From Fonsecaea monophora (lineage: Eukaryota; Ascomycota; Eurotiomycetes; Chaetothyriales; Herpotrichiellaceae): a DNA stretch of 64,000 bases. Under the pieces are notes generated by a model that was not told the origin of the DNA, ran no database searches, and saw only the letters and a list, made by a program, of their open reading frames with translations. Every line of letters begins with the position of its first letter. Within the stretch, counting starts at the first letter, position 1. The translations under genes and the position numbers were made by a program. The DNA lies in assembly GCF_001642475.1 (NCBI RefSeq), contig NW_019173946.1, forward strand, positions 1-64,000. The letters are read 5' to 3'. This document shows positions 9,788 through 21,895 of this stretch, piece after piece.

Positions 9788-12128
9788 ATGTTCTCCGAGT
9801 GTGAGCCAGAATCTCACCACTCCTGCCTTGAATGCAAGTACTGATGTTTCCCAAGACGCCTCCAGATTTCTCGCACAGTCTCAATCCCGTCTTAGTTTCG
9901 CGCCGACACCTGCAGACGACCGTCGGTCTGGTGAGGGTCGGGCAACAAGAAGACCGAACCAGACGTGGAGATCAACGACCACTTCCAGAACGCTGAATCC
10001 CCGCGTCCCAAATCCTTACCAGCCGACATCTTCCCAGCTGTCCGCCTTTCCGTTCGCTTCTCGCCTCAATCCACAGCAGGCACCTTTGTTCTATAGCGCT
10101 ACCGACGAATTCCGAGAAGAAAATGATGAGGAGGAGCACGAACGAGAGATAGCCGATTACTATGCTCTCCAGAGATCAAGACGACAATTAGGGGCCAGTG
10201 ATTTGCATGCTTCCTCCGACGTCGATGCTGGGAGTGGCTCCAGTCTCAATGGCGCCAGTAGTCACGGGGAAGATCCTCGTGATCGAGGCACGGGCAGGCC
10301 TGGAGGTATCAGGAGCTCATGGCATGGTGGCGCGCCAAATCCACGCCGGAAAAGAACGGATTTGACTGATCTTGCAGAGTCAGGGGAATCACAACCCGAG
10401 AGTCCGGTGTCGGAAAGGAACACGATGGTTGATGTGGGATTAGAAGACACTTTGAGGAGCGAGTATGACGACGATCCACCCGAAGATTTAATAGAGAATC
10501 CCCCTTCAGTTCAACAATTGCGCAAACAAAAGCCGAAAGCAGAAGACGAGTACGACTCAGCGGAATCTGACCAAGGTGATGTGCAGGGACGACTGCTGGG
10601 ACATTCGCGGCATCACTCTGGAGGGACTGAGTCTGTTCCAGATGGCATTCAGACTCCACAACTTCAACAACCCAGACATGATGCTTTCTGGGGTCAGCTT
10701 TATTTGCTTTCGGTTGCGGCCATGTGTGCAACCTGGTTCCTTGTCTTGCTTCATACACAATCACCGAGCAAAAAACGCCCACTCGGTGATACCGTTTACA
10801 CGACTTTGCATGGATCCTTTTACCTGTTGGCGACATATACCCTTGTAGCGACCTTCGTTTCTTTGTTTTGGCTTGCAGCCCTTCGGTCATATGTTCGATA
10901 TCTGGTTTACGGCATCTTGGTCGCTGTTCCGGTTATCCTCTATTCATTTTCTCTCTACCCATTGATATCCAGCTTTCAGGGATCATGGCACGGCTCAAGT
11001 ATCCAGGACACTGTCATGAGATGGAGCTCATTGGTTCCTGCAGTCCTGGCCACCCTGTGGGTGCTCGCGGTCTTGAGGGGTCGGTTGGTGATGCAAAAGG
11101 CCATTTCCATTCTGGAGTTTTCGACTCGAATCCTCGCCGCAAACCCGACGTTGGTGCTCGTCGGATTTGCCGTTCTGGGGTTCATCGTCAGCTTCACATG
11201 GATTTGGTTGTCGATGTTTGCAAGAGTGTTTCTCGGGGGCCACCCGTCTACTCGATCAACGATCAGCAAGTTTGTGATTGACACATCTACATGGTGGCTG
11301 GGAGTGTACTTTATTCTTGTGTACCTCTGGACAATCACCATTGCATTTGGCATGCAGCGGACGATTACATCGGCCACGGTATCGCAGTGGTACTTCCATC
11401 GATTGGCAGTCCCAGCTCCCACACCTCAAGTCATTGTGAAGGCTGCGTTGCAACATTCAGCGACGACACTCTTCGGCACCATAGCGCTATTCACGGGCTT
11501 AAGTCTTCTGGTCCGACTACCATTGATCGTCCTACCTCGGCGGTTGACAATGCTCATTGGGGTGGCAATGTACTCATTCATCCCAAGCCCGATCGCCGTT
11601 TTGATCAATCCACTCACCCTTACCTACGCTGCGATTCATTCCCAGCCTCTGGCCGTGAGCGCCAGAGGACTTTCGCAGATGCATTTCCTCGCCCCTAACG
11701 ATGCTACGACAGCCTTGCACCCAGGTACATTCAGTCGCCGCCGGAGAAACGACGGTTGGTCTAATGATTCCACCCCCCTTCTTCCGTATCGACTGGCCAA
11801 GCTCCTCCTCCATGCGACAAGGTTTATCATGTGTTTGGCCCTGGGCTTTGGTGGATGGGTCACTACAGCACGCACTCTCAGGCTGGACGGAGCTGGGGTT
11901 CGCGGAAGCCTATACGCTTATATCGTCGGGCTCATTGCCGGGGCCATAGGTTGGGGAATCCTGGGTGCAATGGAAGGAGTCCTAGCATGTATCGTCGATG
12001 CAGTGGTGGTGTGCTGGGGAAGTGAAGTCGGCAGCACTGGGACTGGAGAGGTGCGGTATTGTAGAGAGGCGGGAAATCTGTTCCGCGATGACGGAGACAC
12101 AAATGGTGGCCGCATCAATCTGGTTTGA
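9788..12128 (+). CDS. Pns1/CTL (SLC44) choline transporter-like membrane protein
   Basis: Exon 1 is only 13 nt (9788-9800) and a 55-bp intron leads to exon 2 (9856-12128), giving 761 residues. The splice yields MFSEYASRFLAQSQSRLS, which I recognise as the usual fungal N-terminus of this family. It replaces a longer open frame running straight through from 9570. About 290 hydrophilic, Ser/Asp/Glu-rich, probably disordered residues precede roughly ten membrane segments, which contain the CTL core (for example FWGQLYLLSVAAMCATW, then a long polytopic region ending ARTLRLDGAGVRGSLYAYIVG and the late FRDDGDTNGG tail). The family includes yeast Pns1 and animal choline transporter-like proteins; whether the fungal members move choline is unsettled. 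Likely plasma or vacuolar membrane. PMT2 follows in the same direction after 563 bp. Confidence 0.9.
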
Positions 12129-12691
12129 TATGGGGACTGACCACAGCTGAATGTCGGCATGAGTAAAGACAGGATCAAAGTAGACAAAACCGTGGGCTGA
12201 TACATTGGAAACACAATGAGACTCTTTAGCGAATGCACATTCTTTTCACGTGTCAACAATAGTGCAGGTGGATGCCCGGTTTCCCCCCTTTTTTCCCTTT
12301 TCGCCCGAATTGTGCCAAGGTGGCTTTCGACACGTTGGCTGAAGTCGCCCCGGCTTTGCGCATCTGGCATCTTGCAGACTCGATGTTCCAACTCTCCTGA
12401 AGTTGAATTAATTTTCTCTTTTTAAGGCCATCTGGTCTAAGGGCAAGCCTTTCTCCTTCTCTTTTACACTTTCAGCCTTCTTCCCTTCGATGGTGATTCT
12501 TTCGTTCTCTTCCTAATTATTTCTGCTTCTTTCACGACACGCGTTTCCAGGGCCACTTTTCAACCCGCCCGGCTGTCCACCTACTTTTCTCTAGATTCAC
12601 CGTTACACTGCTTTCTGGAACCTGAGACACCTCTCCTCTCTGCAACGAGTCCTGTCCATCTTTCCTTCTTGTTCATACCCATTCTACGATC
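12129..12691 (+). promoter_or_regulatory. Pyrimidine-rich promoter/leader of PMT2
   Basis: 563 bp between two plus-strand genes. From about 12,410 to 12,680 the plus strand is strongly C/T-rich (repeated CTTTCTCC and CTTCTTTC patches), as in core promoters of well-expressed fungal genes. No other gene seen. Confidence 0.45.
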
Positions 12692-15103
12692 ATGGCCGCT
12701 ACAAATAGTGGTCGGGCGACCGGCGCAGGGCAAGACGAGGCTGAACTCCGTCGCAGGAATGTTGCCAACTATGAAAAGGCCAATGGACAACATGTTTACA
12801 AGCTCGAGGCTGAAGACACAAAGAAACTGCAAAAGGTTGGGCTTCCATTTGACAGATGATATACTGAACATACCTCTGATGTTGTCTCCAGCCGCAGACG
12901 AGTATTCTACAATTCCTCGACGAGTGGGAATTTTTGATAGCTCCCATCATTTTTACAGCATTTGCCTTGTTCACGAGGCTCTGGCGGATAGGACTCTCTC
13001 CCATTGTCACCTGGGACGAGGCCCAGTAAGTAGGACTCATCTCGTACCTGAGCTCGTTACTAACACCTCCAGCTTTGGCAAATTCGGATCACACTACCTG
13101 AAACGGGAATTCTACTTCGATGTCCACCCTCCCCTCGGAAAGATGTTGGTGGGCTTGTCCGGATACCTGGCCGGCTACAATGGATCATTCGAGTTCAAAT
13201 CCGGAGAAACATATCCCGAGGACGTGAATTACACCTTCATGCGCATCTTCAACGCCATGTTCGGTGTCGTAACCGTCCCCCTCGCATACTACACAGCACG
13301 CGAACTGAACTTCAAACGAAGTGGTGTGTGGCTTGTCACTCTGATGGTCCTCTGCGAAAACTCCTACGCCACCATCTCTCGGTTCATTCTACTCGACTCG
13401 ATGTTGCTCTGCTTCACCTTCACCACAATTTTGTGCTGGGCAAGATTCCACCGACTTCAGCACAAGAGTTTCTCCGTGGAATGGTTCATCTGGCTTTTCC
13501 TGACTGGTTTGAGCATTGGATGTGTCTGCAGTGTGAAATGGGTGGGTCTTTTCGCCACGGCGCTTGTTGGACTGTACACCGTCGAAGATCTGTGGAACAA
13601 GTTTGGCGACCTGAAGATGCCCAAGGTGGAGCTTGCAACCCATCTAGTTGCTCGCGCCGTGGGCTTGATCATCATTCCCATCATAGTCTACATGTTCTCC
13701 TTCTGGGTTCACTTCTTGATCCTAGAGAACTCGGGACCGGGTGATGCGCAGATGTCTTCCCTCTTCCAAGCCAATCTCCGCGGAACCGAAGTTGGGAGGG
13801 ACTCGCCGCTTGAAATTGCCCTTGGATCTAAAGTCACTCTCAAGAATATGGGCTACGGGGGTGGTTTACTACATTCCCACGTTCAAACATATCCGGAAGG
13901 GAGCGGTCAGCAGCAAGTCACCTGCTATCACCACAAGGATGCCAACAACGACTGGTTTTTCTACCCCAATCGCAGCCAGCCTGAATATGATCCGGAAGGG
14001 CCTTTGAGCTTCATTGCCGACAAACAAGTCGTCCGTCTCATCCATGCTCAAACTGGCCGAAATCTTCATTCGCATGCCGTTGCAGCTCCTATCACAAAGG
14101 CCGACTGGGAGGTTTCCTGTTATGGTAATGTCACTGTCGGCGACGAAAAAGACCATTGGCAAATTGAGGTTGTCAGTGACGCCGCGTCCTCCGATAGATC
14201 TCGCATCCGGACCTTGACCACGGCGTTCAGGCTGAAGCACGTCGAACTAGGATGCTACCTTCGTGCTGGAACCGTCAATCTTCCTCAATGGGGTTTCAAG
14301 CAGATTGAAACAACCTGCGTAAAGAAGCCTAGCCCAAGGGACGTTTACACACACTGGAACGTCGAATCTCACGTTAATGAAAGACGTAAGTCCGAACTCG
14401 CCGTTTTTCTGCTCTTTTTCTTCACTAACATGCTATAGTTCCCCCTGGAAACGCGGCAAATTACCGGTCACCATTCTTCAAGGATTTCATCCATCTCAAC
14501 GTGGCGATGATGACATCAAATAATGCCCTCGTTCCTGATCCCGACAAGCAAGACGACCTTGCGTCCAAGTTCTGGCAGTGGCCTATTCTGCACGTGGGAC
14601 TTCGTATGTGCTCGTGGGAGGATCACATCACCAAATACTTCTTGCTCGGCAACCCGATCGTCTACTGGGGCTCAACGGCTTCGTTGGGCGTGGTGGGCCT
14701 TATCGTCGCGTGGTATCTGATTCGTTGGCAGCGGGGCTACAACGAACTCAGCCAGGCCGACATAGACCAAATCCATTACTCGGGCATCTACCCAGTGATC
14801 GGATGGTTCTTCCACTATTTCCCTTTTGTGATCATGGGACGAGTCACCTACGTCCATCACTACTACCCGGCTCTCTACTTTGCAATCCTGGCGGCTGGGT
14901 TCAGCCTGGACTGGACCACACGACGTCTCAACAGCAAGGTGCGGTGGGGCATCTATTTCGTCCTGTACGCCGTTGTTATTGGACTGTTCGTTTTATTCAG
15001 CCCAGTTGTATTTGGTATGCAGGGAAGCAATCGACAATACGCTTATCTCAGATGGTTTGATCGATGGAGGATTTCGGACGCCAAAATGTGGGACGACGCT
15101 TGA
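12692..15103 (+). CDS. pmt2: Dolichyl-phosphate-mannose-protein O-mannosyltransferase, PMT2 family
   Basis: Four exons (12692-12835, 12892-13025, 13073-14385, 14439-15103), introns 56, 47 and 53 bp, 751 residues. It transfers mannose from dolichol phosphate to Ser/Thr of secretory proteins in the ER membrane. Family N-terminus (VYKLEAEDTKKLQK), first membrane helix, then the catalytic acidic loop PIVTWDEAHFGKFG (D90, E91) assembled across intron 2. Next come the luminal-loop motif EFYFDVHPPLGKML, several membrane helices, a central MIR region (about 330-520, with GGGLLHSHVQTYP and LHSHAVAAPI), and the C-terminal four-helix part with HVGLRMCSW and FPFVIMGRVTYVHHYYPALYF. Length matches PMT2 proteins (about 740). 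PMT2 acts with PMT1-type partners and is often essential in filamentous fungi. Confidence 0.96.
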
Positions 15104-15964
15104 TCCTGTATCGGGTATCGGGAACCCCTCACATATTCTCTTGAAAGCTACTCCAATCACTTAATGTGCCTTTTGAGACGACACATGCGATGGTGTACAA
15201 GGACACATGGAACGCGGGTTATGTGGATGTGGCGTCATGACTGGTAAAAGCAACATTCAGGAACACCCCTTTTGTAAAACCAAGATCCAAATGACTCATT
15301 TCTTCACTGTCGGTAGTGGACCAAGATTTTAGGGAGTGGAAGGAAGTTGGTGGTTCACATTTTTGATCATGTGTAACCATGACTTGACCACAACCGGCAA
15401 GGTAGTACAGATGAGTTGTGATGAATAGTTATAGAACATGATGTAGTTTTTATCTTCAATAGAGGCTATTAAAGACCTCTTGGCCTGGATTTCTGACAAT
15501 AGAATGGTACCTCATACGTCGTACACCACAGCTTGTGCCACTGAGTCCAGATCTGAGTGGCGACGGTGGCAAGGCTGGGCCACCTGATCACGGACCGACG
15601 AGGCTGTGGCCGCGGTAGCGAAGGACATGCATAATACGCTAGTCCCAAATAGCCCACGCCGAAGATTTCTCTAGCGGGATTGTCGCAGCCACTGAGAGGT
15701 GGGGGAGGAAATCGTAAGAGGTCTTTCCCACTACTCGCATACAACCATTTGCTCCCCCCAATTCTTCTACCCAACCCTGCGCAGCTTTGTCGTCCTCGTC
15801 GCCCTTCTAGCCGCAGCTCTGCGGGCTCCCAAGGAGATTCTTTCGTTTGATCTTCTCACGAGTGGTCATGTTCTCGTAGAAGTGAGAACCCAGCCACGTC
15901 TCAGCTCAGCCCAGCTCCTCCCGTCCCTTCATATTCTCCTCTGCGTCGCCTCTGCCAATTTAAC
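15104..15964. other. Intergenic, 861 bp
   Basis: 3' flank of PMT2 and promoter/leader of the next regulator. C/T-rich stretches near 15,720-15,960. No additional gene seen. Confidence 0.5.
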
Positions 15965-18596
15965 ATGGACCCCAACCAACGCGCCTCTACGGTCGATACA
16001 CTCGGCGGTGACTACGCCGATGACCACATCATGGAGACTGGATCAGGAGGGAGGATAGAGGTGGCTCAGGAAGAGGTAGATGCGATCATCCGTAACACGA
16101 GAAAAGTGCGGGACCCAAAGGCTTGCTATGCGTGCCACCGTCGAAAGGTCAAATGTGATAGAAACCTGCCCTGTGACTCTTGTGTCAAGCGAGACCACCC
16201 GGAGCTCTGTTCCTACGAGCGCCCGACCAAGAAGCGGCGCATTGCTCTCAGTGGTGCCTTGGCCCAACACGATGGTGCTGGGTCGGAGAGCCCCATTCAA
16301 CAACAGACCGGTCCCAACGTTACGGTGCCACGGGAGCAGTGGGAGCGGCTGAACAGGGAATTGCAGCAGCTACGCGGTATGGTCCCATCCGAGGAGCGCT
16401 TGTCTCCGGTCTTGGTGCAGTCAGAGTTGGACGACGCAAACCCCACAGGCACGAATAGCCGGGGAGACGAGACAGAGAGAGAAGGAATTCATGCTCCTAG
16501 CAATCAGATGGGTACGATGCATCTGGGGTCGAGATCTGTTCTAGCCTACATGATGGGACTCGGCAGAAGCAGGTCAGCTCAAGATACGGCAAAGTCCTTG
16601 CTAGAGGAAAACATTCTACCAAAGCTTGGCCTGGATAACGAGAGCGCCACCTACCCTTTTGTCGATCTATGGAGTACCGACTCAAGCATGCAGGACGTGA
16701 ATGGTTTGTGTAAAGCTATTCCAGACGACGAGCTGTGCAACGAGTAAGCCATTTCCTGCAATACCGTGGGCCGATCACTAACTTGCTCCAGGTTTTTTGT
16801 GGCTTACAGAGACATCGCGTGTACCATATACCCTGTAGTACCAGACACCTCGAGCTTTGAGGACACGCTCCATTTCATGCTTTCCAATCGGGCTCGTGCC
16901 CTGCGCGACAATCTCGAACTCGATCCCAACAAGCCGTATGGTGTATCATTACCTTGGCTGGCACTAGTGTTTGCTGTTTTTGCGTCCGGGTCTCAGTCGT
17001 CGGACCGCCCAGCAAAAGAGAGGGAGCTTACATCTCAGGTTTACAGTGAGTCCAGTCACAAAAGACGAAACCGAGGGACCTGGCTAACCGTTGATTACAG
17101 TCTGTTGTTCCTATCAAGCGCTTCGCATGTCTAACTTCCTGACTCATCCGTGTTTGGAGACGATAGAAGCGTCGCTCATTATCGGAAATGTTCTGTCGTA
17201 CAATATGAATCCCGGGGTGGCATATATCTTCCTAGGCATGACACTACGCATGGCCTTTTCGATTGGATTGCAGATCAACTCTCAACAGTTCACGGACGCC
17301 GAAAAATGGACTCGACGACGAATCTGGTGGGCACTTGCATGGCAAGATTCGCATTTTGCCGTTAGTTACGACCGGCCGACATCAAGCGTCCTGTGTATCC
17401 CAGATATCCCTTACGGCAAGTTCAGTTCTCCGGGCGATCGAAGCTACGCGGAAAGCATGTTTGCCATTATTCGACTGACGCAGGAAATCATCCGCGAACG
17501 TCTCCTCCACCCGCGATCTTACATGACTTGGGATAGAATACAGAAATATACCGAAGAGATCACGAGCATTGTGTCCCAAGGAGCCGCTCATCTCCGGAAT
17601 CGAGACCTTTGCTACCAAATGACACAGCATCTCGAACGCCTCGCATTGAAACTCCACAGCTGCTACATTACGAGCGAGCTGTGCCGGCCTGCTCTGAATG
17701 CAGGGCCTGTATCTTCAACGGGTGATAATTTGACACCCGTCCAATCACCCCCTGGCGGTCGACGGAGGACCTCGGGCACCATAGGTCAGTCACCGAGCAC
17801 GACTCCTCTTGATGCAGCGTCCGTTGCCCAATTTCGGACATTGTGCGTGCAGAGCTTGGAAGGTACCGTCGAAGCATATGTTGAATTGCACGGCTTGAGC
17901 AAATTCGCAGCCCGGTCTTGGATTGGAATCCAGCGCTCCATCTCGGCTGCATTCTTACTGGGAACCCTTCCTGAGACAAGCCGTGACACACGACGGTTGT
18001 CTCTCCTTCGAGAATTGGAAGCGGTCATCTCACAACGTACGCAGGAAGATCCGACATTCGACCTCCCTCAGGAAGCGAGTCCCGCTGCTAATCGCCGCTT
18101 CTCTCAGGGGGCAGAGCCACCACCACCACTTGCAGAATCACCTCATTGGGCGCGGAGCATGGCCAAATCGCTCAACGCGTTGGGAAAACTGAACGCCGCG
18201 CTTGCAGGGCCAAGATCGTCGAACACGAATAAGTTCCAAAGCACGTCATATGGACAACAGCCATCGAATCATTACCTGGGGACTTCATCTGGATTAACAT
18301 CAAGTTCGGCACCCAGTTCGTCATCGCCGACAATAGGGTCGCGATCATCTCAGTACCCGCCGCTCCATCACATTAAGGAGGAGGACGCATACCCACCACT
18401 CAACACAAGCAATACAATCTTGGGACTCGGGGGTTCCACAACACTGGCGGGCATGGGGACGTCGATGGGACCCATAACGCCTGATAGCACTGGCAGCTCG
18501 GGGGATTGGAATTTCGGGAATATGCACGAAAGAGCCGCAGAGTACGTGCAGGCGCCGCTTTGGGGAGAGGGAGGGATAGGCAGCTTTCTGGGATAA
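15965..18596 (+). CDS. Zn2Cys6 transcription factor with fungal_trans domain
   Basis: Three exons (15965-16743, 16792-17045, 17101-18596), introns 48 and 55 bp, 842 residues. The binuclear zinc cluster is complete: CYACHRRKVKCDRNLPC then DSC and the last Cys eight residues on (C-x2-C-x6-C-x5-C-x2-C-x8-C, residues about 54-83), followed by a basic stretch (PTKKRR) that may serve as linker and nuclear signal. The middle homology region contains RMAFSIGLQIN and KWTRRRIWWALAWQDSHFAVSYDRP, typical of PF04082. The C-terminal 250 residues are Ser/Pro/Gly-rich low complexity, a possible activation region. The splice sites rejoin NEFFVAYRDIA and SQVYICCSYQALRMSNF. No recognised orthologue name; nothing next to it indicates its target genes. 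Confidence 0.93.
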
Positions 18597-18993
18597 GGGC
18601 AGAGGAAGGGGACATGACAGAGAAAGAATTTCGGCAACGTGGGGGCGAGAAGTGAGAGGTGTATTGGTGTCTGCTGTCGGATGTTCGACGTCCGATGCAT
18701 TGACATTACCACGAAGGCGGGGCGTAGGAGGTTATTACGGAGGTGACAAACAAGTCACCAGTTTATATGAATTGGAACCAACCCGAACCAGACGCGGAAG
18801 AGTATTGTTTGGGTTACTTGGTCACGCATGTCTGCAATTGCGGGGGGTTTATGGGGTGCTGAGTCGTGCGAGTGTTTTCGAAGAAGCGCAGATGTGGAAT
18901 TGATTATGGGCAGCAACGCACTCTGAAACTTTCGAACCTTTTTGTCCTCATTATCATTCTCCTTCTTATTCTCGATTTCATTGCTATCCAACT
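18597..18993. other. Convergent intergenic, 397 bp
   Basis: Between the stop codons of the regulator (plus) and the FAD oxidoreductase (minus). Holds both 3' ends; no gene seen. Confidence 0.55.
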
Positions 18994-21162
18994 CTATCTT
19001 GACAATTGATACATCCCCGCCGAACCGTGCTTGACCCGCTCGATCCGGTCTCGAGTGATCAGGTATTCTGGTGGGACATTGCAGTCCGCATTCCCATCTT
19101 CGTCCAGATGTACATCCACGTCTCTATCTCTGCCAACGTCTCGGTCTCCGTTTCCATCTCTACCGCTGTTCCTAACCCGCAAACCCCTCAGAGCGCGCAT
19201 CGCCCTCCGCGCCACGTCCCGCCCGCACAACGGCGCGTTGGTCATCCCGTGGCCCGTGTATCCCGCGCAGACGAACACGCCGGGGTGGTCTGGCGCGGGG
19301 CCGATCCAGGGGTGGCCGTCGCAGGAGTGGCCGATGATGCCGGTCCAGGAGGCCGCGAGGGGGAGGAGGTCATCATCGTGCGAGTGCGAGTGCGAAGGCG
19401 ACGATGAAGGCGACAGCGAGGATTCGGTCCCGGTTCCGTCATCCGTCGCAACTCTGGCTCGGTCTTGATGGGTACTGTCATTGGACTTGGCCTTGGAATT
19501 GAGACTGGGTTGATTGAGATGCAACCTCTCCGACAACCCGCGCAGATACCGCTCGACGCGCTTGTCGACAAAGTCGTCATCCCAGACGCCCTCGCCGTGG
19601 TGGAGGGCCAGGTGTCGTCCGCCGCCGAACATGAGGTGTCCGCCTTGCCCGTCCCTACCACTATCACTGTCCCCATGCCCGTCGCTGTGATGATGATGAT
19701 ATGGATTCTGAACGAGGTAATCGCTCATGACGCGGTCCATGTCGCCGACGCCCACGAAGCCGTAGCTCATTGGGATCAAGGGTCTCGGGGCATCGGAGTT
19801 CTTGTCACAGGTTTCTGCCTCGTCATTTGCGCTTGAATTCCCATTCGCAGTCCCATCCCCGCTAATTTTATGATGCTCGCCTCGCGCGGGAGACAGTGAC
19901 GGCGGAGGCGGAGGAGGAGGAGGAGGGACGAGAGCAGACATCTGCGCTTGCACGGGACGGATCAAGGGTGCAAAACCTGGCAAGAGATGGGACGTGTATG
20001 CGTTCGTGGCCAGGATGACGGTGCGGGCGTGCACGTTGCCGCGGGGAGTGTGTAGGATCCATCCGTGTGTTGCATTGTTGTAGTCGTTGTCGTCGCCATG
20101 GGCCCTCTCTAGCGCCGTGACAGGTGTATCCATCTGCAAATTGAGGATACGTTTCGACACGCGCGCCTCTGTGAATCGACCACCTGTTCCTCGTCGTCCA
20201 TCTCGCCCTACCTCCGTCGTTGCATTCTGACCCTGACCCTGACCCCGGCCCTGTTCGAACCTCTCAAGCAACCCGCTCCACAGTCCCACACATAGCTTAT
20301 AGGGACTCAGACTCGCCGCCACGCTCTGGACGATGGCGCCCACCGCACCGCTGTCGACTTTCAGTCCCAGGGCCTCCAGCTCGGCGGGGTCTTCTACCAC
20401 CCTGGCTAACCTTGTGGGCTTGTCGTCCTCGCTGGCGGAACGGGTATTCGTGGTCTTGTCTGCACCGATCACGGTACCGGCCCCGGTGTTATCGGTAGAC
20501 GTAGACGCAGTAAGAGCAAAATCCCTCTTCGCGTCCCTGAAAAACTCTTCGTTCCAAAACCCAAGACACCCTTCGAGTCGGCGAAAGTCACACCAATTAG
20601 GAGAAGAAGAAGGAATTGACGACTCGGTCTCAATCTCGTCGTGATAATCACCGTGACTTTCACTTTGGTCATCCTCGTCAACAGTAATACCATCATCTCC
20701 GTCCTTCCGAGACGTGCTCAGCGCCAGCGCCTCGATATGGTGGAAATTGCGCAGTTCAAAATCAATAATGTGTGCTGGCGCCCCGTGGACGATCGGCTGC
20801 AAGTGGCCGCCATTCCTGCCCGTGGCGGCGGAGCAGAGCGTGCGGGCCTCGAGGACCAGGACGGTGAGGCTGTTGTTGTCGTCGTCGTCGTTGAGATCCG
20901 TCACTGCTACATCCACTCCTTGGACATGACTCAACAACTCATCGACAGCAAAGGTGCCGCTGATGCCCGTCCCGACGACAGCCACGTCCACAGAGGCGGG
21001 GAGATTTGGTGTTGAACGGTGGTGAACGAGCGGATTGGAAAAGGAGGTCTGCCAGAACGAGGGTGTCGGGTTGGCGCTGGGTAGGCCGGCGCGGACTGGT
21101 CGTTGTTGATGGTGTGGAGGAGGAGCAGTACTGGTCGCAGGAGACCCCCCGGCATCACCCAT
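18994..21162 (-). CDS. DAO-type FAD-dependent oxidoreductase with low-complexity insertions
   Basis: A single exon of 722 residues from the ATG at 21162; the open frame continues upstream but has only a TTG at 21288. After a Pro/His-rich leader comes ANPTPSFWQTSFSNPL, as in fungal FAD oxidoreductases of the glycine/D-amino-acid oxidase (DAO) family, then the FAD fold VAVVGTGISGTFAVDELL. ATGRNGGHLQPIVHG carries the typical flavin-contact Gly-Gly-His, and the C-terminal FAD contact is SCDGHPWIGPAPDHPGVF plus GYTGHGMTNAPLCG. The substrate is an amine or amino acid by family. Unusual are long in-frame insertions: acidic patches, a nine-Pro run with GARG-like flanks, a His/Asp/Gly-rich block near PYHHHHSDGHGDSDSG, and an Arg/Asp-repeat tail. 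They make it far longer than the roughly 450-500 residues typical of the family. Confidence 0.9.
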   Translation of the reverse strand: MGDAGGSPATSTAPPPHHQQRPVRAGLPSANPTPSFWQTSFSNPLVHHRSTPNLPASVDVAVVGTGISGTFAVDELLSHVQGVDVAVTDLNDDDDNNSLTVLVLEARTLCSAATGRNGGHLQPIVHGAPAHIIDFELRNFHHIEALALSTSRKDGDDGITVDEDDQSESHGDYHDEIETESSIPSSSPNWCDFRRLEGCLGFWNEEFFRDAKRDFALTASTSTDNTGAGTVIGADKTTNTRSASEDDKPTRLARVVEDPAELEALGLKVDSGAVGAIVQSVAASLSPYKLCVGLWSGLLERFEQGRGQGQGQNATTEVGRDGRRGTGGRFTEARVSKRILNLQMDTPVTALERAHGDDNDYNNATHGWILHTPRGNVHARTVILATNAYTSHLLPGFAPLIRPVQAQMSALVPPPPPPPPPSLSPARGEHHKISGDGTANGNSSANDEAETCDKNSDAPRPLIPMSYGFVGVGDMDRVMSDYLVQNPYHHHHSDGHGDSDSGRDGQGGHLMFGGGRHLALHHGEGVWDDDFVDKRVERYLRGLSERLHLNQPSLNSKAKSNDSTHQDRARVATDDGTGTESSLSPSSSPSHSHSHDDDLLPLAASWTGIIGHSCDGHPWIGPAPDHPGVFVCAGYTGHGMTNAPLCGRDVARRAMRALRGLRVRNSGRDGNGDRDVGRDRDVDVHLDEDGNADCNVPPEYLITRDRIERVKHGSAGMYQLSR

Positions 21163-21895
21163 CTTTTTGATCGATGCTGATCGATAGCTGATTTGATTGG
21201 AGATGACAACCACGATAGATGGATAGATTGATGGTGTGAGATGATGTGCTTGGGCCGTCAAAAATAAAAGTAAGAGAGCAGAAATCAACCAAAATGTTGG
21301 ATGGTGTTCCTCGCGAGAATCTCAGATGTCTTTCTTTCTCTCCCTGTTCCTCTTGCGGCTAAACCCTTATCTAGCCCTCACATGTAGATATGGGCCGGTC
21401 AATGGCTTTGCTGTTATGATATGTCCTCACACGTGAATCTCAAAGACGAGGTATCTAGCACCATATGACCCCATTGGTGTTTCGAAAACAGGGAGTAGAT
21501 TTTGTATCAGAGTGGGATCCAAAAAGAGACTAAGTGGTAGATGTTGGAGGAGAACGAGGAAAATATCTGTGGACATGATTGACTGCACGGAACTCGATCA
21601 AGAAAATAAATCCCGTTTCAAACTTGCCCATCTACACCGAGACATGCTATCCGTTAATAAAGGACAACTATCGACGCATAAATAGTCATGGATAAAAGGT
21701 CTTTAATACGACAGTATCGTAGCTCGAGCTACATCATCCTCCAAACCCCTGCCGCTCGGTCCTCTCTACAATCCCTCTGATGCTCATCTAGTAGCAGAAG
21801 GCCTACAAACCTCTTCGAATCTAGGGACCAAAATGCTCAATCAACCAGCTCATCTCACTTCATTCCATCTTACCAGGTACCACTGCTACGAATGT
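21163..21895. other. Intergenic, 733 bp
   Basis: Promoter of the FAD oxidoreductase and 3' flank of the CAF-1 gene. AT-rich around 21,590-21,720. No gene or RNA seen. Confidence 0.55.
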
